64,000 nucleotides of DNA, taken from positions 52,994-116,993 of the forward strand of contig VYZB01000209.1 in assembly GCA_013397455.1 (NCBI GenBank), written 5' to 3'. Below, in pieces: positions 10,711 through 22,193 of the stretch (positions are counted from its first letter, which is position 1; every line of letters begins with the position of its first letter). The notes under the pieces were generated by a model. That model worked only from the letters and a program-made list of their open reading frames with translations, was not told the DNA's origin and ran no database searches. Source of the DNA: Crotophaga sulcirostris. Its lineage: Eukaryota; Chordata; Aves; Cuculiformes; Crotophagidae. Made by a program: the position numbers and the translations under genes.

Positions 10711-13700
10711 AGACTTTAGACCTTTGCATTTTCTCTCACAACTACCTTTCATTTCTTGCCATGTGCAGTTGTACCTTCTCTCAAGTGTGGATGTACACTG
10801 GTCATCAAAATTCTTTGCCATCAAATGCGACTGTAAAGTCATTAATGTCCTTATCACTGTCTTTCTCGGCTTTCTTTTACCAAATGTCAGTGCTGCATGG
10901 GATGGAGAGTATGATCTGAAGAGGGCATGCCACTGATGTGCGTGCTGACGGCATGCTGTGTCATGTCCTGCCCAAAAGGAAGGAGGTGTTTTGTCTGAGG
11001 CAGTACAGTGTTATAACAAAATAATAGAGTGAGTTCTAGACTCTGTCAGAATGCACTGTCTTCCATATTCCTGGGTCTCTGGATGGTGTGGTACTGTCAG
11101 CTGTATTAGTGATCACAGGTTCCCGCTTGGAAATGGTGCAAAAATTTTAGGGGCTTAACTTATTTTCAGAAAGATGTGGGCTGTTAGTAGCCCAGGTCTT
11201 GTGGAAAGCCAAGAATGTTTCCGTTCACAGAGTTCTAAAGAATTTCTGAAATGGAATTTAAGGTGCATTTTCCAAAGCCCAGTGTACTTTCGTAGGTTAC
11301 AGACACTTAACTTTTCAAGCTTGGGTTTGTGTTATGTGTATATTTAATTGGATTAACTGAAATTGTGTGTACAACTCCATGATTACAGAAGAATCAATGT
11401 AGGTACATAATTGCATAAGGATTACATAAGAAAAGTGAGATTTCAGTTGTTTTTAGGACCAGGCTTAGAGGTGCCAAACCTGCAGAGTCTCCGGTTGTGG
11501 AGTGTTCTTTTTTAAGCACTGGCTTCCACCTGTGAGTTAAAGCTGGATGGTCCCCACCCTGGTCCTCAGACGACTGAAGAAAATGATGTTACTCCTGTGA
11601 GCTTCAGTGAGGCAGGGTCCAGCCTCCATCCTCTGTATCATTCTTGTTCAAGCAGATATTGGCCTTGTGTAAAATCTTGGAAAAATATTAAAAATGTTCT
11701 ACTTACATAAATGCTTGATAAATCAGTGGCTCTTAAAGTGATATTTCCTTGTTCTTACTACGAGTTTATGATGTAGTTTCATTAAAAAAGAGAAACAGAA
11801 TATAAAATGTGAAAACTGTATCTGAAGAAGGTCCAATCTGTCATCACAGGATACACTAAAATTTCCTTAACTCTTGCCATGATCACAAAATCCCCTATCT
11901 AAAATTCTGACATTTTCTCTCTAATAGAAAACAAAGGAGAGCAATATGCACAAGAAGGCAGTAGGAAGCCTGGAGCTATTAGCATGTCATTGTCAAAGGC
12001 AGAAATAAAAAACACAAAAGTTAAAGGATTCTGGAATATAGCAGAAATCTCCAGACATGAGTCAGACACTAAAAATGCCCAAACTCATTTAAAAAGCTCT
12101 TTGTCACAGACCAAAAAAACAACATTTTCAGTGTTTTTCCTTTTACTTTACATCCCGCTATTGCAAGTACATGGCTAATTATGATCTGAATGATATCTAT
12201 TATTCCTGTGTCCTTCTAGATCAAGCCGGATGTGTTCCAAATATGGCCACAAACATATTACAGTGTCCAGTAAAATCAAAAGAATAAGATAATTCTGTTT
12301 TAAGGGTTAATGGTATTCACTCCCACTCAATTTGACTCACTGGACAAAAGCTCTAGTGTGCCTATTCTAGGCAGCTGTGCTGAACAGTAAAGATTTGGAG
12401 TCCTTTGTAGGCTGGAGAAAAATAAAGTCTTTGTAAACTTTTTATTTAGTATATTCTACAAAACACCCATGTGTAACAGTTAAAACATTTGGAGTTGCAA
12501 CAGGCTAAGGAAAGTTTGCACAGATAAACAGAGTTATTCTAAATTTTGTGCCTACTAAGGTCTGAATCACAAAGTCTCATTGCATTTCATTTAAAATGTA
12601 TGTGCAAGAAATCATTTTTCTTACCAGGGCCATTGTGTTCTTTGGGCTTTGTTTAATCATGTTAAAAATGTTAGTACAAAAATAGCAAAATTATGTATGG
12701 TTTGAATCACTACATGCTTACAGTAATCTGTGCGTGATCATGCTTCAGAAGAGCACTGTTTTTACGCTAGTATAATTCTCTTTACTTCAAGATGTTGTTC
12801 TTGATGTTTACTGATGAAGAGTCAGGCCCAAAGCCACTAAAAAGCAAACTCATCTAGGCATATTCTTTCATTATCTGGATATATCCCTCTGAAACAAAAT
12901 TAGCTTTTGCAATGTTCTCTCAGCCTTTGCATGCCTCAGCACTTCCCCAGTGTCCTGGCTAGGAAGATGCTGAAGTACTTAAATACAGGAACAGCACAGC
13001 AGAACTACAGGGAATCCGTCTGGAGGGTTCTTCCTCAGGGCTAAACCATGTTAGTGCAGGGATCTATAGCTCTCCCCAAATTGACCCAGGGTTTGCTTTC
13101 TCCATAGTAATCTGAAGTGTTTAGAGCAGGAAAAAATTAATATGGCTATTTTTATCATCCAGATAACAGTCATAAAAGAATGAAGGAGGCAGAAGGAGTT
13201 GGGGGACACTGGCAAAGGGCATTTTAGCCCACTGTAACCTTTACCTCCTGCAGGATGTCTCTGCTCCAAACAGGATTATCTGAAGCTGGCAGAGGTGACT
13301 GAGACTGTGTCAAGTGTTAAGTCAGTCTCTTCATTTCTCTATCATCTAGTTACTCAGTATTTCACAGCCCATTTTATGAGGTGTAGTATTACTTCTATTA
13401 CAAAATGTTTCCTTTTCCAGCAGCTGTCTGCTGCATTGAGTACCGATTGGTGGCTTTTTCTGTCCCAGCGCAGCCACTGGGATCCTACATTTATTTTCCA
13501 GTTTTCAAAGTGTCCTGTGGAGTAAAAATGTCACAGATGTGGTTTCCCCAGGAATGAAAAGCAGTGAGGAAATTACCTCTGTATTGGGCTGATGACCAAA
13601 TCCTGAAGATCTTACTCTGTTTTCAGCCAGAAAAATTCCTGTTAACTTGAACAGGAGTTTATTTCATTAGGACTGTCAAAATTATTTTCAAAATTCTTGA

Positions 13701-15137
13701 TTCAGGCCATAACTGAAGTAGGTGCTTAAGCACATGTGTACATACCATTGAGTTTGGGGACTCAGAAATAGTGTAGATATTTTGCCTTAACTTAAATATG
13801 TGCTTAACATAAGTGGTTCATGCCTGAATGCCATAACCTGGCATTTTGCAAGTGCGTCAGAACTGAAACGCTGATCTAACACTTAAATCTGCAGTTTTGA
13901 GGCACAGCTGTGTTTTTAACTGGGTGACAAATATTTGCTACGTTTTGAAGGAAGAACCTTAGTATTTTCTCTAGGTATTGAATAATCTCTGTGTTTATTA
14001 AAAATACAAAAGGTGAAGGCACTTACTTAAAAATACATTAAAAATATGTTATTCTAGTTGTGGTGTTGTATGTTATTCTATAGTAGTATGTTGTTCTAGT
14101 ATGTTGTTCTAATTGCAGTCATCTCAGAGGAAGGGTTGTACTTCCTTCTCAAACTCATTCTGATGTACAGATTTGCCAAACTATTTGAAAGCCACAGACA
14201 CTTTAACATTCATGACGCTATTATTCACTACCATAAATCTAGACCAGATATGTGCTGTCTGAATTGATAGTGGGTATTCTGTCTGAGAAAAATGTGTTCC
14301 CCTTTAACTTTTAGCAGTGACATTGCTTATGTTACATCACTTTTCATGTTACTATGCATCATATTGGTCAAAGATGTCATTATTTATAGCACAGCGATTG
14401 TGTCACTATAATTAAAGTTGTGTTAGGGTTTATATTACCTTATAAAAGCTGTATTTTCAGGATCTTGTAACTCCATTACCAAATTCATTTCGACTGTGAA
14501 GCTTTCACTTGGGGAGTGTAAGAAATGAAACACACTCTTGTAGTGTAAGTGGGTGATGGCCTCTTGTCTTCCAGTTTGGTCCCTGCTAGTGTGACTCCCA
14601 GTCACTGCCATGTTTTGGGTGGTTTGATTATATTTTGGCATGCATTGAGAGATAAACAGATTCTTGCTTCTTTATATTTTTAAATTAACAGAGGACAGGA
14701 TGGATACACTTTGTGAATCTGGGAAATACCCATTCTTATCTTTGGTGCCTTCTGCAAGTTCCTTAGTGCCAGCAGGTTTCTGAGCTGATCTAAATCTCCA
14801 GGGCAGAGTGTGAGTATGGATACCCAGCCACCAAGGGCAGGTTGCAGAACCACAGGCTACAAACATTTTGTGTCAGAGTCTTGTCTTGTAACCTCTCATG
14901 TCCTCTGGGTGCTGCCACTGCTACCTGGTACAAATAAAAATAAAGGGTGGAAGAGAGCGTGCTACCCTTCGTAAGTACTAAACGTCATAACCAGGCCAAT
15001 CTAGATTTGGTGCAAGTGGGAACAGCTGTTCTGTGACAGTGAATTTCTTTTGGTTTTGTAGTTTGAACATCTTATTGTAGGACTGTAGACAGTTCTTTCT
15101 AAGGAGCAGCACATAAACACTTAACACTGTAAGTCTG
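10711..15137. other. Unique noncoding DNA, no gene recognised
   Basis: AT-rich DNA without a recognisable gene or young repeat. Open frames such as 13051-13269 (minus) and 14435-14641 (minus) are short and have no domain signature. A minisatellite-like cluster at 14045-14111 is the only clear local structure. Confidence 0.6.
14045..14111. repeat. Four imperfect copies of TATGTTRTTCTA
   Basis: The 12-mer TATGTTATTCTA or TATGTTGTTCTA occurs at about 14045, 14069, 14087 and 14100, with uneven spacing. The last two are tandem. It looks like a short decaying tandem array. Confidence 0.7.
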
Positions 15138-15190
15138 TGGGCAGAGTCTCAGCTGGTGCAAGTCAATGCAGCTTCCCTGAACTACATAGA
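15138..15190. repeat. Relic of an ancient amniote palindromic repeat
   Basis: GGGCAGAGTCTCAGCTGGTG followed by CAAGTCAATGCAGCTTCC and CTGAACTACATAGAACTA resembles the sauropsid repeat whose usual text is GATCCTCAGCTGGTGTAAAT then CAGCATAGCTCC. It appears to be the same broad family as the copies at 3729, 10648, 29823 and 57455. Confidence 0.4.
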
Positions 15191-15401
15191 ACTACTTGAA
15201 TGTAGAGCAAGGAGAGCTGTGGACCCACTGTTTGTTTGGTTTGGGGTTTTCTTTGGTAGCCAGGATGCAACTACGCTTTACTTAGTGCAACCCTCAAGCC
15301 TGGAGTGATTAATCACAAAATGGACATACTTAAAGTCATAAACGTGTTGACTAAAAAGCTCGGATATTTTCTTTATAGACTAAGTGTAGAGCCAATGTTT
15401 G

Positions 15402-15567
15402 AGTAATCCCTTTTATTGGACTAACTGTACACTATTGACAAACCAGCTTGCTGGGTATAGGAATCCATTCTTTAGAGTCAACCCCTTCCTGACCTGCAGG
15501 GGAGTTTTGTATATCCCTAAAGCATGACTGTCAATATTGCTGCATTAGTCCAATAAAAGGGATTACT
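15402..15567. mobile_element. Head-to-head inverted repeat element, MITE-like
   Basis: A 23-bp perfect inverted repeat occupies 15402-15424 and 15545-15567, both carrying the TTTTATTGGACTAA / TTAGTCCAATAAAA core. Inside the arms, weaker similarity continues (CTATTGACA at 15431-15439 against the complement of TGTCAATATTG at 15529-15539), so the whole 166 bp is an imperfect palindrome. The centre carries CCCCTTCCTGACCTGCAGGG. Both halves resemble, in opposite directions, an old vertebrate repeat end with text like GTTAGTCCAATAAAAGGTAT. It may be a foldback DNA transposon relic or two repeat ends inserted head to head. I cannot name the family, and I see no clear target-site duplication. Confidence 0.65.
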
Positions 15568-18500
15568 TGAAACTTGACTTTAAATTTTGTCTCACTAGTC
15601 AAGGCAGGTAATTAAAAATATTGAGTTGTGTAACAAGACACACTGTGTATTGGGATGTGCTAATAACCATGTCCTTCCAAAATGATTTACCGTATTGCTT
15701 CCAACGTACACAGTGAATAAAAACAAGTAGGAAATTTCAACACCCCCCCCCCAACAAACAACAGCCCATTCCTGATTTCCATGTGAGATAAGCCAAGCTG
15801 AATATACACATAAACAAAATGAGCAAGGAGTTAAACATCCTTTCTCCTTCTAGGAATGGGTAGGTCAGATGACATTTTCAACCAGACTGTCAGGCACAAT
15901 TCTGACTCACGTACTCATGTTGTGTAGTGGATTGCTATCTGAGTGTTCCCTTTGAAAATTTCAAAACTACTCACATAGGAGGGGGCTGCTCAATAGAAAT
16001 AAAGGTATCAGAGCATGTGGCTGCTAAATGTTGTGGGCTTGATTAGGACTCAGTTGTAAATGAGACAGAGCTAGTACTAAGCATAGGAACTACTATTGTG
16101 TTACAAGGCCTCCAGCACAGAGCCTGTCTTTTTGTTCTTGCTTGTATAATATCCCAGACTGCTGTATCAGGACCTAAAAGACCTTTATACTATGCTTGTT
16201 TGTTATGGACGCTTGTAAAACTGGGAAAAGCCTACTCTTCTGTTCAACAGAGAATTTTTAGTTTCAACCATTTACTTTGTAGTACCTTGCAGTGGGCTCA
16301 CAGCTGCCCGGTGCAGACTGGATTGTACACTCCATGTTCCACCCAAGCCCAACCCTGGACTCTCAGTGTAAGTCAGAGAAATTTTTGCTCCCCATTAGCC
16401 CCAAATCGCTCCACAGTGCTGTCAACTAATGTTCTGTCACGCAGTGCAGTAGCATTTCCATAGTCCTTCTGGAAAGACAGCCTTGGACATGTGCTGTTTC
16501 ACCCCAGCATCCCTCCTTATGTTCTTACGCAGAGGGCTGTTGTCATCCCAGGATCCCCAGATGTGCCAGTTTGGTTTGACCTGGTAAGAAGGTGGGAGGA
16601 CCCCGCCACCCTGTTAATCCAGGGGATACATGCTCAGAGGGTCTTGTGTGTTGGCAGTGACTTGGCCCCACCTGGGGATGCAAACGTCCCGCTAGGCTAG
16701 GGCACAGGAATCCTGCCCTGGGTCTTAGTTGAAAACTGCACATTGCAACTGCCTGATACCAGGATCTGGAAACTAAAAGCTACCAAATTTGAGGAAAGCT
16801 GGATTTGATCAGAGCTTTACTGCTTAGGCTATTTTCTTCCAAAGTACCAAAGAATAAGCCAACCTTGTTTCTGCTGTTCTTGCTCACTGTAGAGCAGTAC
16901 TTCTCTTTAAAATGGAGACCCTGACTGACAATTTTTGGTGCCCAGTTCATTACTGTTGGCAGTGGTGCAGCAAACAGAAAGCAGTAGTGGGGAGCATCAG
17001 TGCAAGTGCTCCACTGCAGTGGATTTGTGATTAAAGTAGAACAAAATGTTTAGATTCACCCTCTTGTTTTATTACATATGACTTAATCTGTTTTCTTCCC
17101 CCTACCCCATTTTTCCTAGAAGGTGAAGAAAGAGCACATATTTTTTTTACTAGCTTTATTTACTTGGGTGCTTCAGGATACTAAGTTATGACAAATTCTT
17201 CTCTGCAGTAGCTTTTGGCTTCCTTCTTTGAGCTCTTTAGACCTTTGAACTACTGCCATTACAGCTGCCTCTCAGCCTGTCACGTGGCTGCTGAATTGAG
17301 CTTTTGAGTACGGCTCTGCAATGCTCTCATTCCTAACTGTTGTACTTTTAACAGTATCATTGTTTTGAATGAAATAGCACTTCTGTGCCAAAAATGGAGG
17401 TTATTTCTCCACAGTACATTCTGGGCAGGCAAGCATTCAGTCTGCCTGCTCTTCAGGCCAGTCAAGAGCCTTGCAACTGCATGGACACAGTATTGTGCCT
17501 GGCTAAATAAACTGGATTGGCATTTGGGCAAAAGTTGTCTTGAAGCACTTGACTGATTCATGGCACAGTCAGAGGCAGCTTGTCTCTTCCCAGAATGTGC
17601 AGAATGGATGTATTTTAACCAGTGGGATATAATTTAGTGGTGATGAATCATTGTCATCTTCATCATCATCATTATTATTATTACCATTGTTGTTATTCAT
17701 ATACTTATTATTATTATTGCTATTACTACATAATAATACTATTAGTGACTCTGATGGAACAAGCATTTCACTGGGGTAAGCATTGAACATTCATATCAGT
17801 CAAGAGATCACAATGTTAACAGACCTTAATCTAGAAGGCATTTGCACATGTTTTTAACTTTTTACAAAAAAACTGTCAACCAACCATATTTTAATCAGAT
17901 GGGTGACTGTTTTGTGGGTGAGGATATTTAGAGTTCACCAAGGTTGGTCTTTGTTTCCAACATACACAGATACATAGGCAGTAAGCTAGAGTCTGAATTA
18001 ATGCAATAGTAGCATTACCTAGAGCCAAAAAACACTTAAAAAAGATCATTTGGTTGCAAAAGCCTACTAACAAATTTTCCTGTTGTTTAGGCAGGGCCTC
18101 TCATCATTATAACTAGAGCATACATCTTTGGGAAAAAAAAAAGGAAAAATGTGCCTTGAGTGCAGTGAGTTGAATACCCAGAGAGAGTACTGCAGCCAGC
18201 TATCAGCGGGACAGATTTCAGAGACAGAGCTTGGGGAAACAATTACTACCTGACTTTTTCTACAAACGCCACTTCAGAGATGAACACGATGGCCTACTAG
18301 ATTTTGCTTTTTTATTCTCTTTGAAGTAGGAGCATTAATTAAAACCAAAGCAACAGAGCACTTAGCACTCAAGCTGGCGAACACATGATGAGTTTTAAAA
18401 TAACGTTAAGGAAAAGACAAGAGAGAATAGAAGAGGCTTTGTATCATGTTAGACTTCGTTTTCAAACAAAACTAAACATCAAAATATTAGAACACAAGCA

Positions 18501-20930
18501 CAAAACCTCATTGTCAGTAAAACTAATTAGTGTTCTGCTGCTTAATGCAAAAGCCTACATGATGTCTTGACCTTTTTTACACTTTGTGTCTAAGGTTGTG
18601 CAATAAAACAGAGGGAAGCACAGAATGCCTCCAGTTAGCCTCAGAGGTTTTCTTCCTTACGGAGTTCAATTGATCACAACAATACAGGCAATGTCTGGAG
18701 CCCGTTTTTAAAGCTCTGCTGTTCCTCAGAGCTTGAGCCAGTGAATTAAAGCGGTCATGCTGGCAAATAGTTTTCACTGGAATGATTGCCATTCCATTTG
18801 CGTGTAATCTTGTACTTTTAACAGTGTACACATAACAAAGACTAAAAGATCTTAGAGAAGTAATTGCTTATGACATGTTCCCACAAACCCTTCCTTGAGG
18901 TTTTATGCAGCTGGTCAGTAGACAACCCTCTTTGAAACCAACAGTTAAATTTGTTTCATATAAGCCAGATATTGTAGAGATACTGCGCTCAGTAATACTT
19001 TGCTACAGACTAACGCAGTATCTTCTCAGATGATAAAAAGAGCTAAAAAAACCTGTCAGAATTTGGGAAACACAGTTTACTGCATTGTTCTTTTTAAACC
19101 AAAACTTTAAGTCAGCCAAAAGTTACTCTTTCAGCAAAACAAAGACCCTTTGCCTCTTGGTGGTGGCACAGACTCCTTAACTTCCGTCCAGTCACTATTG
19201 GATATGCAGGTTCCTGAAGTCTGATATTACCATTAAAAGCACCTAGACAGATTTATGTAAGCTTAAGTTAAAATTTCCATTAATATTTGTTGTTGACCTG
19301 AATAGACCTCTGTCAAAATCATTGGTAAAATTCCCAACCAAGCGCAAAACAACCATTACTCCACTCCCATTTAGAAAAAATGCTTCTCTTAGTGTATGAA
19401 ACTAAAACCAAGTAAATGTGAATCAACTAAAAGTAATGCCTAAATGTGATTTGGAAAGAGAGGAAAGAAGGAAGACAAAAAGAATATGAAAATTACTTAT
19501 TTTTACTCATAAGCCTGAAGACAGATTAGAAACCTGTTTTAGAACCAAGAATGTGTTTCTTGTGTGAATATAAAATGTGTTCCAAGGTGTTTACAGTACA
19601 AGAAATCAGAAACGTTCTACAGAGACCAACTTTTCAAAATGGAGCTAGCAAACTGCCCATTTATTTGAGTAAGACATCTTAGAAAAACTGCCAGAAAGAC
19701 TGTAGGTCAGTCTGGGAAAGGCGTATGAATTCCTCCTTGCTTGGGCTGCTGAACCACTCCAGCTGATCTGTTGGCTGAAGGTGTATCTCTGTGCCTGGTA
19801 GAAAGATGGGGTGGAAAGAAGGCTGTTGTGTGAATTGTAAATATGCAAAAAATCATGATTTGTTCATGATCCAGGTTTTGCATTTTATCATTCATGCTTA
19901 ACTGTCAGGTGTTGCTAGAGTCAGGCTGTCAGTGGGTACTGTTTCTCATGGGCAGAGTGGAAATCTGTGTCAGAATCCTGTTATCAAGAAAAGGAGAAAG
20001 TACTTCTCAGTGTTTGTTGTTGACAGGGCTCACTATTAAAGCCAGTAGTGTGCGTACAAGGTGTATTTGTGAACGAAGTGTGTGGCATGTTTCCTAAGGT
20101 ATGAGTCAATAGCAGTTGTGATGGTTCATTATACCAACTCCATGAGCCCAATTTTGAAATACAGACGCTTCACTCCGGTGTCCAAATCCTTTAGCAAGGT
20201 GCTCCGGTTGCTATTACAGTATTAAGGGCTGCAGGATGAAGTATCAGAGGTGATCGCACAGTATTGGCAAAGGCTTGTAGAGCAGTTAAACTTGAGGGAC
20301 TGTTCTGTGAGCTACAAAACACGCAGAGATTCTGAAGTCACATATTTTTCCCAAATTCCCGAGAATCTGTCTACTGTAGTTTGGAGCACAAAATAAAATT
20401 GCATTAAGATAGCATAGGGACACATGGGGAAATAGGAGTCATTGACACAGAACACAAAGTGAGAGAGAGAGTGGTGCTTTTGTGTGAGTACCTGGAAAAA
20501 AATACAGCAGTCCCATTAGAGTTAGATTTACTAATTGAAGCCTGAGTAAAATACTCATTTTCCTCACCCATTTACTGTTGCTGTTATAAAACCCTTTCAT
20601 TTAGGGTTTCCTTGCATGTCAGGATCTGATCATACAGAGGTGGGATTGGGATGTCCAATGGTCGCGTTCAGATTTGATAGGAGGGCTGGAGCTGTTGTCT
20701 TATTGACTCACAAACACAACCACAGGCTTTTCCTCTCTCAGAATTAACCTCCTAGGTCAGAGAGTCTGAAACTCACCTCCACTGAAGATAACATTTTCAA
20801 TTTTGTGATGTGGTAGGTTGAAATTAAACATTTGCTAATTACAAAGGTACTAGAAGCCGTGCCAAAACCCTTTTTTGTTGTCTGGAGAGTTATAACAATC
20901 CTTTTCTGGCAGTTAGTTTTAAGATCATTA
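15568..20930. other. Unique noncoding DNA, no gene recognised
   Basis: AT-rich DNA with a ten-base C run at 15743-15752, an ATT/ATC microsatellite near 17.65 kb and an A-tract near 18130. The 121-codon plus-strand frame at 16098-16463 and the 93-codon minus frame at 17280-17561 show no domain and no supporting splice context, so they are treated as chance. Weak MIR- or CR1-like phrases (for example AGCCCAATTTTGAAATACAG near 20147) are too diverged to call. Confidence 0.55.
17655..17740. repeat. ATT/ATC-rich microsatellite
   Basis: The tract consists of CATCATCATCATTATTATTA-type units, a short interruption, then TTATTATTATTATTGC and similar. It is an interrupted trinucleotide repeat. On the minus strand it explains the asparagine- and aspartate-rich open frame at 17569-17790. 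Confidence 0.9.
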
Positions 20931-21180
20931 AATGATCCTCATTTGCAATATATTTGCAGAAGATTACAGCCCATCTAAATTGACCCTGAAGGAAGACTTA
21001 TTTCATTAATGGGCTGTCCTGTGCTAATGCATAAAGCTAGAAAAATATATCTATTAAATTCTTAATGTGTAAATGATGTTTCTGGCTTTCTTCTTAATTA
21101 CAAAGCAAAATGAGCCTGAAGTGCACTCTGTCTAGGAAAAAATGATCAATTTAATCCATCTTCCAAGAGAAAACTTTTTC
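20931..21180. promoter_or_regulatory. Possible conserved AT-rich enhancer block
   Basis: The block contains many homeodomain- and POU-like motifs (ATTTGCA at 20942, TTCATTAATGGGC at 21003, CTAATGCATAAAGC near 21025, TTCTTAATTACAAAGC near 21090) in low-CpG, non-repetitive sequence. Such texture is common in vertebrate developmental conserved elements. No alignment was available, so this is a candidate only. Confidence 0.3.
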
Positions 21181-22135
21181 AGTGAGTTCCAAAATTCCAG
21201 CTATTCTCAGCTAAGGCTGGAGTCTTATGGCTTAGTTCAGAAACACAATAAAATGTGCCAACACAATTTATTTTTTCCCTAGATTCCAATGAACTGAGCT
21301 TTTTCACATCAGTTTAGTTTACTCTCTACCTGTTAAGTTTTTGAGGAAAAAGCTAATGCAAAACCTGGATGAGCAGTGCTTTAGGAATGAATAATACCAT
21401 AAGATTATGGCTTGATAGGATATATGCAGAATATTAATACAGCATAGAAAGAGATTTACAATACATACAGATTTGCTATGTACTCTCTGTACAGAACCAC
21501 CTAGCTACGCTCTGGCTGTCATCACAATATAATTTCCAGATAAAAAAACCTTATTAAAGAGAAGGTAAGGCTGTAAATACATAACAATAATTTACATGGG
21601 GAAAGGAAGGTAATGGAAGAGTGCAGCTTGGAGAGCCAAATGAATGTCAAGAAATTAATTCTAGGTTAGTGTTTCGCTTGCAACAACTAAACAATGGAAA
21701 GTGTGGAAATGAGGGAGAGCACTGCAGGCAGTCTCCTGTCACTGAGCACCCCCAGGTCTGCACAGGAGATATGCTTTCAGTGACAAGTGTCCTAGCTAAC
21801 TGACATATTTAATCTAAGGTGTGTCTGGTTTGGTCATGGTCCTTGATAGCCGAGGACCTTTTAAATCCTGTGTACTTTGGCATTTCACTTTCAGCTGATG
21901 ACATTTTAAACTGTGTCCAGTTTACACAGTAGAGTAACTGTATCGTAATGAGGGGTTTCAAATGTCTGCAGATGCAAGTACATGGCAGTACGTATGAGTT
22001 TGCGTGGCAGGGTTTTGGTAGCAGGAGGGCTACAGGGCTGCCTTCTGTGAGAAGCTGCTAGGAGCTTCTCCCATGTCCAGTAGAGCCAATATCAGCTGGC
22101 TCCCAGACAGACCCGCCGCAGACCAAGACTGAATG

Positions 22136-22177
22136 TGTGTGAATGAGTGTCAGTCACAAATGACACTCATTCACACA
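22136..22177. repeat. 17-bp perfect inverted repeat with 8-bp loop
   Basis: TGTGTGAATGAGTGTCA (22136-22152) and TGACACTCATTCACACA (22161-22177) are exact reverse complements around GTCACAAA. The DNA could form a cruciform, and either transcript a 42-nt hairpin with a fully paired stem. A perfect arm of this length is rare by chance and suggests recent origin by template switching, or selection. Confidence 0.9.
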
Positions 22178-22193
22178 GTGACAAATTTGTCAC
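22178..22193. repeat. 16-bp perfect palindrome (GTGACAAATTTGTCAC)
   Basis: An even, fully symmetric palindrome directly abuts the inverted repeat ending at 22177. It shares the words TGACA/TGTCA and GTCACA with that repeat and its loop, which suggests that one event or local copying made both. Confidence 0.9.
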
